DNA from: an uncultured Bacteroidota bacterium | Lineage (GTDB): Bacteria; Bacteroidota; Bacteroidia; Chitinophagales; Chitinophagaceae | Direction of reading: 5' to 3' | Length of the DNA stretch: 64,000 bases | NCBI GenBank assembly: GCA_903819975.1 | Contig: CAIJFI010000002.1 | Coordinates: forward strand, 120,626 to 184,625 | In this document: positions 8,049-15,932 of the stretch, in pieces | Position numbering within the stretch: position 1 is the stretch's first letter | How the letters are laid out: every line of letters begins with the position of its first letter | The notes under the pieces: generated by a model | Seen by the model: the letters and a program-made list of their open reading frames with translations, nothing else | Databases searched by the model: none | Told to the model about the DNA's origin: nothing | Position numbers and translations under genes: made by a program

Positions 8049-9146
8049 CTAATCTACCCAATCTGCTACAAACAAATTCGTATCGTGCGTTCCTCCGTTG
8101 TTTCTATTTGAAGAAAACATGATTTTCTTGCCATCTGGGCTAAACATTGGGAATGCATCAAATCCTTTATCACGACTAATTTTTTCGATGTTCTTGCCTT
8201 CTAAATCCATTAAGTACATATTAAAAGGGAATCCGTATTTGTACTCATGATTGCTACAGAATATGATGTGCTTACCGTCTGGTGTGAAATTAGGCGCCCA
8301 GTTTGCTTGACCTAAATGGGTAATTTGTTTTGCATCGGTACCATCGGCATTTGCAATAAACACTTCCATACTAGTTGGCGCAACTAAACCATCCTTTAAT
8401 AAAGATTTATAGTCTGCGATTTCTGCTTCCGTTTTTGGACGGCTTGCTCTCCAAACAATTTTCTTGCCATCTGGACTAAACCAAGCACCACCATCATAAC
8501 CTAAAGTGTTGGTCACTTTCTTTTCTTTGCCAGTTGCTAAGTCCATAACATATAAATCCAAGTCGCCATCCTTATCACTACAATAAATCATTTTTTTACC
8601 ATCATAAGATAATGTACCCTCGGCGTCATATCCTTTAGCATTAGTTAATTGCTTAACCACTACTCCATTGGTATCCGCCATAAAAATATCGTAGGTATTA
8701 TATAAAGGCCAAATGTATTTGTTGCCATATTTAGCACGGTCTACAGCTGGAGGACATTCATCGCCACCACCTTTTGTTGTTGCATAAATAATATGTGCGC
8801 CATCCTTTGTGAAATAAGAGCAAGTAGTTCGGCCCTTACCACCACTAATTGATTTATAAGTAAATGGAGTTGTACTATTACTTGGCACTACACCCATAAA
8901 AATTTGATCACACATTAAACCTTCCTTTGGATTAGTTCTTTGAAAAGTAATACGCTTGCTGTCAAAACTCCAATAAGCCTCAGCATTATCACCACTGTTG
9001 GTTAATTGAATGACATTTTTAAAATGCGGCTCCCCTGCAAATAAGATGGAATCTTTTTTTACGAATCCAACAAAAACAGAATCTTGTTGCGCAAAGGCAG
9101 TCACTACGGACATTATTACAACTAATAAAAGGGCTAATTTCTTCAT
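8049..9146 (-). CDS. secreted TolB-like WD40/PD40 beta-propeller protein
   Basis: A 365-residue protein with a Sec signal peptide (about residues 1-19, ending in AFA before QQD). At least five PD40-type blades follow, each with a pattern such as FSPDGKKIVW, FTPDGKHIIF or SYDGKKMIYCSDKDG. These repeats form a TolB-like six-bladed propeller, usually a periplasmic or surface protein-binding scaffold. No lipobox or catalytic domain is visible, so the partner is unknown. A -7-like TAATTTTG lies at 9174-9167 upstream. Confidence 0.85.
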   Translation of the reverse strand: MKKLALLLVVIMSVVTAFAQQDSVFVGFVKKDSILFAGEPHFKNVIQLTNSGDNAEAYWSFDSKRITFQRTNPKEGLMCDQIFMGVVPSNSTTPFTYKSISGGKGRTTCSYFTKDGAHIIYATTKGGGDECPPAVDRAKYGNKYIWPLYNTYDIFMADTNGVVVKQLTNAKGYDAEGTLSYDGKKMIYCSDKDGDLDLYVMDLATGKEKKVTNTLGYDGGAWFSPDGKKIVWRASRPKTEAEIADYKSLLKDGLVAPTSMEVFIANADGTDAKQITHLGQANWAPNFTPDGKHIIFCSNHEYKYGFPFNMYLMDLEGKNIEKISRDKGFDAFPMFSPDGKKIMFSSNRNNGGTHDTNLFVADWVD

Positions 9147-9298
9147 GTACTAAGTATTATTAGATTCAAAATTACTTACAAAAATCCTTTTATACACTTA
9201 CAAATGTCATTATTGTGTCATATTTAGGACTAAAATATTTTTATTGCCCCTGCCGTATTTAGCAAAAAAGAAGGAACTTTGTAAAAATCAACAACCAT

Positions 9299-9946
9299 AT
9301 GGCCATCATTGCACCTTCTTTATTAGCAGCTGATTTTTTGAATTTAGGAAAAGCATGTGAGATGCTTAATGAAAGTGAAGCGGCTTGGTTTCACTTAGAT
9401 GTAATGGACGGAAGTTTTGTTCCAAATATTAGTTATGGTCTTCCAATTATTGAGCAAATCAAAAAAACAACAACCAAAGTAATGGACGTTCATTTGATGA
9501 TTGTTCAACCCGAAAAATATATCGCTGATTTTAAAAAGGCAGGTGCCGATGTTTTAACAGTGCATTACGAAGCTTGTCCGCATTTACATAGCACTTTACA
9601 ACAGATAAAAGCACAGGGCATGAAAGCGGGTGTTGCTATTAATCCGCACACATCGGTGGAACTATTAAAAGATGTTATTAAAGATATTGATGTGGTTTGC
9701 GTGATGAGTGTGAACCCAGGGTTTGGTGGTCAAAAATTTATTGAACATACTTATGAAAAAGTAAAAGCGTTAAAACAAATAATTGTGAATGCAGGCGCTG
9801 CTACCCTAATTGAAATAGACGGAGGTGTTACCGAAAACAATGCAGGTGCTTTAGTTAAAGCGGGTGCCGATGTTTTAGTTGCTGGTACTACTGTATTTAA
9901 AGCGGCAGATCCAAAGGCTATGATTATTGCCTTAAAGAACGCATAG
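9299..9946 (+). CDS. rpe: ribulose-phosphate 3-epimerase
   Basis: A 215-residue TIM barrel that interconverts ribulose 5-phosphate and xylulose 5-phosphate in the pentose phosphate pathway. It has the metal-site and catalytic residues H32, D34, H65 and D174 within FHLDVMDGSFVPN, DVHLM and IEIDGGV. It also has the phosphate-binding SVNPGFGGQ. It stands alone between a divergent gene and phoH. Confidence 0.97.
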   Translation: MAIIAPSLLAADFLNLGKACEMLNESEAAWFHLDVMDGSFVPNISYGLPIIEQIKKTTTKVMDVHLMIVQPEKYIADFKKAGADVLTVHYEACPHLHSTLQQIKAQGMKAGVAINPHTSVELLKDVIKDIDVVCVMSVNPGFGGQKFIEHTYEKVKALKQIIVNAGAATLIEIDGGVTENNAGALVKAGADVLVAGTTVFKAADPKAMIIALKNA

Positions 9947-9968
9947 TCCTTAATTCCTATTACATCTT

Positions 9969-9996
9969 ATTATAATGTACAATTGTGCATTATAAT
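9969..9996. repeat. 28-bp near-perfect palindrome between rpe and phoH
   Basis: Two 14-nt arms match with one mismatched pair around a central ACAATTGT. It lies 22 nt after the rpe stop. There is no T-run, so it does not look like an intrinsic terminator. A second ACAATTGTGC copy occurs at 10034-10043, and a 7-bp inverted repeat (10009-10015 with 10023-10029) lies between them. Confidence 0.6.
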
Positions 9997-10131
9997 ATAC
10001 GAATATGAACTCAATGTTATCAATTGAGTAATCCACAATTGTGCGTATTTATCCCTTGAAATTTTGAACTTGCTTTATTAAATTGTGTTAGGTTGATTTA
10101 CATACTACCCTAACCCATTAAATCTAATCCA

Positions 10132-11112
10132 TTGACTGAAACCATCATCAATTTAGATACCGTAAACCCGATTGAGTTTTTCGGTGTCAACAACTCCAAA
10201 TTTGATATTTTAAAAAAGAAGTTCCCTCTATTAAAAATATTATCTAGAGGTACTCAAATTAAACTTAGCGGGGCTCCAGAACAAATTGATTTAGCAAAAG
10301 AAAAGATAACACTCATTATCCAGTACATGGAACGCAATGGGCATCTTTCTGAAAATTATTTTGAACAAATTTTAGGTGGCGACGACGCAGAAGTCATTGA
10401 TAATTTTGTTGACAAAAATCCAAACGAGGTTTTAGTATTTGGACCAAATGGAAAAACAGTTCGTGCGCGCACTGCTAACCAGAAAAAAATGGTTACCGCT
10501 GCCGATAAAAATGATATTGTATTTGCCATTGGGCCCGCAGGTACTGGTAAAACATACACCGCTGTTGCATTGGCTGTTAGAGCTTTAAAAAACAAGGTTG
10601 TAAAAAAGATTATTTTAACACGTCCCGCAGTGGAAGCAGGTGAAAGCCTTGGATTTTTACCTGGTGATTTAAAAGAAAAAATTGATCCTTACTTACGTCC
10701 TTTATATGATGCATTGGACGACATGATTCCAGCAGATAAACTAGGCTATTACATGTCCACTCGCACCATTGAAATTGCACCATTGGCCTATATGCGTGGT
10801 AGAACATTAGACAATGCATTTATAATTTTAGATGAATCACAAAATGCAAACGATCTTCAAATTAAAATGTTCCTTACCCGTATCGGCTCCAATGCAAAAG
10901 CAATTATTACTGGTGACCCTACTCAGGTAGATTTACCTAGAAACCAACGAAGTGGTCTTGAAAAAGCGGTACGCATTTTGCAGAACATTGAAGGAATTGC
11001 ACATATTGAGCTAGACGAGGAAGACGTTGTAAGACACAAATTAGTTAAAGCTATTATTAAAGCATACGACAAGGAAAGAGAAAACGAAACCGAAAACTCT
11101 TACCATCGTTAA
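10132..11112 (+). CDS. PhoH family ATPase
   Basis: A 326-residue protein of the PhoH/PhoL type. The N-terminal KH-like region (about 15-65) includes IEFFGVNNSKFDILKKKFPLLKI. The P-loop domain has Walker A GPAGTGKT (134-141) and Walker B FIILDESQN (D234, E235). Members are cytoplasmic ATPases linked to RNA metabolism and often sit beside ybeY, which is not here. The start is TTG: an in-frame stop lies 21 nt upstream and there is no ATG before residue 66, while the first residues match the family. A terminator follows. Confidence 0.93.
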   Translation: MTETIINLDTVNPIEFFGVNNSKFDILKKKFPLLKILSRGTQIKLSGAPEQIDLAKEKITLIIQYMERNGHLSENYFEQILGGDDAEVIDNFVDKNPNEVLVFGPNGKTVRARTANQKKMVTAADKNDIVFAIGPAGTGKTYTAVALAVRALKNKVVKKIILTRPAVEAGESLGFLPGDLKEKIDPYLRPLYDALDDMIPADKLGYYMSTRTIEIAPLAYMRGRTLDNAFIILDESQNANDLQIKMFLTRIGSNAKAIITGDPTQVDLPRNQRSGLEKAVRILQNIEGIAHIELDEEDVVRHKLVKAIIKAYDKERENETENSYHR

Positions 11113-11142
11113 TGCATATTAAAACTATTAGATTAGTAAGTT

Positions 11143-11179
11143 AAAGTACCCCTTCCAATGTGCGGGGGTACTTTTTTTT
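11143..11179 (+). terminator. phoH terminator
   Basis: A 10-bp stem (11143-11152 with 11165-11174) closes a 12-nt loop and runs into a T-rich tail on the plus strand, 30 nt after the phoH stop. Confidence 0.8.
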
Positions 11180-11214
11180 AATATGTATCGTAATTATTTC
11201 TTAATTTTATTGCA

Positions 11215-12318
11215 ATGGCTAGCTTGCAACAATTTACTATTGGAGTTGAAGAGGAATACATGGTCCTAGACCCTTCTACTAAGGAATTAAAAAGCCATCA
11301 GCAAGCTATTGTAAATGAAGGCCAAAAGCTTTTTAAGGATAAGATTAAGGCCGAAATGCATCAAGCAGTTGTGGAAGTTGGCAGTGCTATTTGTAAAGAT
11401 GCAGACGAAGCTTTTAATGAAATTCTTTCCCTAAGAACTGGAGTTGCTGAAATTGCAAAAGGACTTGGATTTAGCATTGGTGCATCGGGCACCCACCCCT
11501 TTAGTTTGTGGGAAAAACAATTAATCTCAGACAGCTCTAGATACCAGGATTTATTAAACGAATTACAGCAAGCTGCAAGAAGTAATTTAATCTTTGGGCT
11601 CCACGTACATGTAGGAATGGAAGATCGGAAAATGGCTATTCATATTGCCAATACTGCAAGGTATTTTTTACCACATATATACGCATTAAGTACCAACTCC
11701 CCTTTTTGGGAATCACGCAATACAGGTTATAAATCATACCGATCAAAAGTGTTTGATAAATTTCCTCGTACTGGAATTCCGGATTACTTTGAGAGTATTG
11801 AGGCCTATGATAATTTTGTGCAATTGTTGATTAAGACAAATTGCATTGATGACGCTAAAAAAATTTGGTGGGACCTTCGCGTACACCCTGTTTACAATAC
11901 CATTGAATTTAGGATTTGCGATGTGCCTATGACGGTGCAAGAAACCATTACTATTACTGCATTGTTTCAAGCCATCTGTGCTAAAATATATACACTTAGA
12001 CGTCAAAATATTAACTTTATTAATTACCAGCGTGCTTTGATTAATGAAAATAAATGGCGTGCAAGCCGTTATGGAATCGAAGGTTTGTTAATTGATTTTG
12101 GCAAAGAAAAAGAGGTTCCAGTTAAAGAATTAATTGACGAGTTATTGGAATTTGTAGACGGAGTAGTAGACGAACTAGGCAGTAGGCATCATATTGAAAA
12201 AGTACATGAAATATTTAATACCGGTACAGGTGCAGATAGACAATTAGCAACTTTTAAAGAAACCGGTAGTTTAGTAGAAGTTGTCAAGAATATAGAAAAT
12301 GCCTTTTTGAAAGTATAA
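11215..12318 (+). CDS. YbdK-type carboxylate-amine ligase (GCS2 family)
   Basis: A 367-residue protein opening with FTIGVEEEYMVLDPSTKEL, the glutamate-cysteine ligase type 2 signature. The family core continues with GLHVHVGM (about 133-140) and WDLRVHPVYNTIEFRICDVP. Members have weak glutamate-cysteine ligase activity in E. coli YbdK, while relatives make other gamma-glutamyl or carboxyl-amine bonds. The true substrate here is not known. It is a single gene converging with the 316-residue secreted protein. Confidence 0.92.
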   Translation: MASLQQFTIGVEEEYMVLDPSTKELKSHQQAIVNEGQKLFKDKIKAEMHQAVVEVGSAICKDADEAFNEILSLRTGVAEIAKGLGFSIGASGTHPFSLWEKQLISDSSRYQDLLNELQQAARSNLIFGLHVHVGMEDRKMAIHIANTARYFLPHIYALSTNSPFWESRNTGYKSYRSKVFDKFPRTGIPDYFESIEAYDNFVQLLIKTNCIDDAKKIWWDLRVHPVYNTIEFRICDVPMTVQETITITALFQAICAKIYTLRRQNINFINYQRALINENKWRASRYGIEGLLIDFGKEKEVPVKELIDELLEFVDGVVDELGSRHHIEKVHEIFNTGTGADRQLATFKETGSLVEVVKNIENAFLKV

Positions 12319-12331
12319 TCGCAGTAGCCAA

Positions 12332-13282
12332 TTATTGCCCTTTGTTAAAATCGTATAAGGTTGCAGTAAACAATCCTCTTTCTCTTTTTTGTGTAATCAC
12401 ATCCCAATTCCCTTTGTAGCGTAATGTTTTAGGAACTAACTGACCATTAAAATAAGTCATCTCTACCTCCATTGCAACATTAAAGTCATAGACTCCCGCT
12501 TTATAACTAAGTGAATAATTACGACCCAGTACTTCTAATGTTTTAGGGTTAAACCAGGTAGTCATTTGATCTACTACAATATCATTCTTTGCAAAGAATC
12601 CAAGATCCTCTTTAGGCTTTACTTCAAACATATAAACCAATTGTCCTTGGTATTCTACATAGTCTAATTTGTAATCGTATAATTCATGCGCAGCCTCGTC
12701 GTATAAATCTAACTTGTCGCCAATAAAAGGAATGCCTTTTATCTTTTTGCCAGGATTAAAAAACAACATCTTTAATTGCTCTTTTGCTTTTTCCATTCCC
12801 GATCCTGTAATTACTCTTTTTTTACCTGCTACAATATTGGTCTCTCCACAAATTTGTCCTTTCGTAAAAAACAAACTCGCGTATAAGGACGGTGTCATGT
12901 AATTATAGGAGCCGTCTTTCTTTCTTAAATCTCCTGTAACTTTTTCTTCCAAAACATCCATCGTTCTACAATCACCAATATGATTTTGTCTTGTTTTACT
13001 ATCTAAGGATGCTTGCATTTTACCATCCTTATCCTTCATCTCAATATGATTAAAGGAAGAATAACCAATGGTGCGAAGGGTTTTAAAGGCCTTGTAAAAA
13101 CTTGTGTCTTCTTTAATTCTTTGTAAAATGGCTTTGTAATCAAAATGATTACGCACGATGGCTTCTGCTAAAGTAAAACTTACACCATTATCTTTAAAAG
13201 CGGTGTCCTGTGCACTCACAATAATAGGACTACTAAAAAGTATTGCAAGTAATAATCCTAGTATGTGATTTTTTATGTGCAC
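12332..13282 (-). CDS. secreted protein of unknown function, Bacteroidota family
   Basis: A 316-residue protein with a Sec signal peptide (about 1-24, ending VSA before QDT). The rest is rich in beta strands: KPKEDLGFFAKNDIVVDQMTTW and NPKTLEVLGRNYSL resemble the lipoprotein-sorting (LolA-like) fold seen in many Bacteroidota envelope proteins, but I cannot name the family. The start codon is GTG. Its G overlaps the last base of the def stop codon (TAGTG), so translation is likely coupled to def. Confidence 0.75.
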   Translation of the reverse strand: MHIKNHILGLLLAILFSSPIIVSAQDTAFKDNGVSFTLAEAIVRNHFDYKAILQRIKEDTSFYKAFKTLRTIGYSSFNHIEMKDKDGKMQASLDSKTRQNHIGDCRTMDVLEEKVTGDLRKKDGSYNYMTPSLYASLFFTKGQICGETNIVAGKKRVITGSGMEKAKEQLKMLFFNPGKKIKGIPFIGDKLDLYDEAAHELYDYKLDYVEYQGQLVYMFEVKPKEDLGFFAKNDIVVDQMTTWFNPKTLEVLGRNYSLSYKAGVYDFNVAMEVEMTYFNGQLVPKTLRYKGNWDVITQKRERGLFTATLYDFNKGQ

Positions 13283-13857
13283 TATTTTAGTTGAATCATT
13301 TTATAGTCAACTCTCACTTTCCCTTTATTAATATCATTTAATTTTCCTTGCAACATTTTACGACGCAATGGTTTGATATAATCAATAAATAATTTGCCTT
13401 CGATATGGTCGTATTCATGTAATATCACCCTTGCAGTCATACCCGAAAATGTTTCGGTATGTGCTACAAAATTATCATCAACATAACTTAAAGTAACAGT
13501 CTCATGACGGGTTACATCCTCTCTAATTTTAGGAATACTTAAACAGCCTTCGTTATAAACCCATTCTTTACCGCTTAATTCAACAATTTGTGCATTAATA
13601 AAAGCACGTTTTACACCTGGTGCGTCAGGATATATTTCATCCTCAGGTTCGGCATTCGCAAAAATCTGCTCACTATCCACTACAAACAACCTAATGTTTT
13701 TATTAATTTGTGGCGCAGCCAAACCAACTCCATTACTTTCATACATGGTTTCCCACATATCCTCTATCAAACCCTTCAAATTTGGGTACTCAGGGGTAAT
13801 TGGCTCACTTACTTTTCTTAAAATAGCTGCTCCATAAGCAACAATAGGTAAAATCAT
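13282..13857 (-). CDS. def: peptide deformylase
   Basis: A 191-residue metalloenzyme that removes the formyl group from new proteins. All three motifs are present: GVGLAAPQ (43-50), EGCLS with metal ligand Cys105, and HEYDH (147-151) with the two His ligands and catalytic Glu148. It is 70 nt downstream of ruvX and overlaps the next gene by one base. Confidence 0.98.
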   Translation of the reverse strand: MILPIVAYGAAILRKVSEPITPEYPNLKGLIEDMWETMYESNGVGLAAPQINKNIRLFVVDSEQIFANAEPEDEIYPDAPGVKRAFINAQIVELSGKEWVYNEGCLSIPKIREDVTRHETVTLSYVDDNFVAHTETFSGMTARVILHEYDHIEGKLFIDYIKPLRRKMLQGKLNDINKGKVRVDYKMIQLK

Positions 13858-13927
13858 AGCTCTACTTTATAATATTTGCAAAGGTAGAAATAAATGGGCA
13901 GAAATAATGCCTGTACGTAGTGTGTAT

Positions 13928-14341
13928 TTAAGGACGATTGGTCAAATACTCCTGCAATAGAATGGTAGCAGCAATTTGATCTACATTTTTCTTGTCCTGT
14001 CGGTCTTTTTTCTTCATGCCCATTTCCACCATTGCACGAACTGCATTCTTAGAACTAAAACGCTCGTCGACAGTTTGAATTGGAATAGTTGGAAATTTTT
14101 TAACCAATTCAATAATGGCTTTTTTAACTAAGGGTGTAGCATGCGTTGGTGTATCATCTAAATTAAGCGGCTCTCCTATTAAAATTAATTCAACGGGTTC
14201 TTTTGCAAAATATGCAGCTAAGTAGGTATATAATTCCTTGGTTGCAACAGTGGTTAATGCCGTTGCAATAATTTGCAATGGGTCGGTCACAGCCAATCCA
14301 CATCTTTTTCCGCCGTAGTCTATACAAATTATTCTAGCCAA
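13928..14341 (-). CDS. ruvX: RuvX/YqgF-type Holliday junction resolvase-like nuclease
   Basis: A 137-residue RNase H-fold protein. It starts ARIICIDYGGKRCGLAVTDPL with the first catalytic Asp8 and has the family segments LIGEPLNLDD, VDERFSSKNA and DQIAATILLQEYL. The family acts in 16S pre-rRNA end processing and possibly in recombination. It lies 30 nt downstream of the UbiA gene. Confidence 0.95.
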   Translation of the reverse strand: MARIICIDYGGKRCGLAVTDPLQIIATALTTVATKELYTYLAAYFAKEPVELILIGEPLNLDDTPTHATPLVKKAIIELVKKFPTIPIQTVDERFSSKNAVRAMVEMGMKKKDRQDKKNVDQIAATILLQEYLTNRP

Positions 14342-14371
14342 TGGATTCTTTTAAATTAAGTTAAAAATATA

Positions 14372-15295
14372 TTAATGAATAATAGCGCTTGGAATATTAG
14401 CTAAAATTTGCAACACCAATCCCGCAATTACAAATACACTAAATACAATACTTGCAATACCATTAGCTGTCATAAACGCAATGTTTACTTTGCTTAAATC
14501 ATTTGGCTTTACAATGCTATGTTGATAAAAAAGCATGCCTATAAAAACAAGCAAACCGCCTAAATAAATAATATGAAATCCGCCTACAAAATATGCAGCA
14601 ATTACAAAACAAGCTGAAAATACATGCAATACCCTTGCAATGTTTAATGCTTTGTTTAAACCCCAATAACTAGGAATTGAATAAAGCGATTGTGATTGAT
14701 CAAAATCTATATCCTGCAAAGCATAAATCACATCAAATCCACTTACCCAAAACACAACGGCAAACGAAAATAATAAAGGCAACAATGCAAAGCTACCAGT
14801 CACCGCTAAATAAGCACCAATGGGCGCTAGGGACAGTCCAACACCTAAAACTACATGGCATAAATAAGTAAATCTTTTTGTGTAACTATAAAACATAATT
14901 ACAAACAATGCGACTGGTGATAAGTAAAAGCAAATTGGATTTATAAAATATGTTGCTGTTACAAAAATAGAAGCGTTGATAATAATAAACAACAAAGCCT
15001 TCTCGGCTTTAATAATACCAGCAGGGATTTCTCTGATTGCAGTTCTTGGATTTAATTTATCAAAATGACGATCCAAATAACGGTTAAATGCCATAGCAGT
15101 AGAGCGTGCCGTAACCATACATAACAATACTAATAAAAACTTCTTAACTCCATGTTCTTCTGGTAAATGTAAGTCGTCCATATGCTTTATACCTAATACA
15201 AATCCGATTAAGGCAAACGGTAACGCAAAAATGGTATGCGAAAACTTAACTAAACTCAAATAATTTTTTACTCCCTTCATACGATTCAAATTCAT
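14372..15295 (-). CDS. UbiA-type prenyltransferase, probably in menaquinone synthesis
   Basis: A 307-residue integral membrane protein with about eight or nine helices. The first Asp-rich motif is NRYLDRHFD (N71, D75, D79) and the second is DVIYALQDIDFDQ (about 199-211), which together bind Mg-prenyl diphosphate. Automated annotation usually says 4-hydroxybenzoate octaprenyltransferase. Bacteroidota use menaquinone, and this sequence type is the one proposed to act as MqnP in the futalosine pathway. No other mqn gene is in the window, so that role is inference. Confidence 0.88.
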   Translation of the reverse strand: MNLNRMKGVKNYLSLVKFSHTIFALPFALIGFVLGIKHMDDLHLPEEHGVKKFLLVLLCMVTARSTAMAFNRYLDRHFDKLNPRTAIREIPAGIIKAEKALLFIIINASIFVTATYFINPICFYLSPVALFVIMFYSYTKRFTYLCHVVLGVGLSLAPIGAYLAVTGSFALLPLLFSFAVVFWVSGFDVIYALQDIDFDQSQSLYSIPSYWGLNKALNIARVLHVFSACFVIAAYFVGGFHIIYLGGLLVFIGMLFYQHSIVKPNDLSKVNIAFMTANGIASIVFSVFVIAGLVLQILANIPSAIIH

Positions 15296-15350
15296 TTATA
15301 AATCTTTCAAAAAAAATAATCATCTCCTAAAATCCCAAAATTACTGCCAA

Positions 15351-15881
15351 CTATCTAACAAACTCCCAAAGCACAATGGCAGCTGCCACTGAAATATTTA
15401 AAGAATGTTTCATGCCCCATTGAGGAATTTCTATCACTCCATCACAAATTGCAATCACATTCTCGTCAACTCCATCCACTTCATTTCCAAAAACAAAGGC
15501 TAAAGGGAATAAAGCTAATTCAGGATTTAATTCCTTAAATTTTTCCAAACTTACACTTCCCTCGGTTTGTTCTATGGCAAAAACTTTATACCCTCTATGC
15601 TTTAAATCATTAACCGCATTGACCGTATTTTCATAATAAACCCAGTCCACAGTTTCGGTTGCCCCTAAGGCTGTTTTATGTATGTCTCTATGAGGAGGTT
15701 GAGGGGTAAATCCACATAAACAAATACCATCAATCAAAAATCCGTCAGAGGTCCTAAAAACACTTCCCACATTGTGCATACTACGGATATTGTCCATAAC
15801 CACCACTATGGGCTTCTTATTGGCCATTTTAAAGTCGGCTACCGACTTTCTACCCAATTCATCCATGGTCAGTTTACGCAT
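15351..15881 (-). CDS. TrmH/SpoU-family RNA 2'-O-methyltransferase
   Basis: A 176-residue SPOUT methyltransferase. Motif 1 is NIRSMHNVGSVFRTSD with the conserved Asn and Arg, motif 2 is FVFGNEVDGV, and motif 3 is IPQWGMKHSLNISVAAAIVLWE, forming the knotted SAM site. The protein is of the short TrmL/TrmH class acting on tRNA or rRNA; the target is not clear. A TTG two codons upstream lies inside a -7 box, so the ATG at 15881 is preferred. It is divergent from mutS. Confidence 0.92.
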   Translation of the reverse strand: MRKLTMDELGRKSVADFKMANKKPIVVVMDNIRSMHNVGSVFRTSDGFLIDGICLCGFTPQPPHRDIHKTALGATETVDWVYYENTVNAVNDLKHRGYKVFAIEQTEGSVSLEKFKELNPELALFPLAFVFGNEVDGVDENVIAICDGVIEIPQWGMKHSLNISVAAAIVLWEFVR

Positions 15882-15884
15882 ATG

Positions 15885-15892
15885 CAAAAGTA
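15885..15892 (-). promoter_or_regulatory. promoter -7 box of the TrmH-like gene
   Basis: TACTTTTG on the minus strand matches TAnnTTTG and ends 3 nt before the ATG at 15881. A start of transcription 4-7 nt beyond the box would fall on or inside the start codon, giving a leaderless mRNA. No clear -33 box is seen. Confidence 0.4.
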
Positions 15893-15919
15893 CGCTTTTC
15901 GAATATTAAAAAATTTATG

Positions 15920-15927
15920 TAGGTTTG
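15920..15927 (+). promoter_or_regulatory. mutS promoter -7 box
   Basis: TAGGTTTG on the plus strand matches TAnnTTTG and ends 5 nt before the mutS ATG at 15933. A TTTT tract at 15896-15899 stands where the -33 box should be. The predicted transcript start is at or next to the ATG, so the mRNA may be leaderless. Confidence 0.45.
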
Positions 15928-15932
15928 TCTCT

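Noticed and set aside
9947..10131. rpe terminator at the 28-bp palindrome
   Set aside because: There is no run of T after the hairpin on the plus strand, and the core is AT-rich, so it does not fit an intrinsic terminator.
15774..15932. N-terminal extension of MutS by 53 residues
   Set aside because: The extra codons run over the TrmH-like gene on the other strand and across both promoter boxes, while the ATG at 15933 gives the conserved MutS N-terminus.
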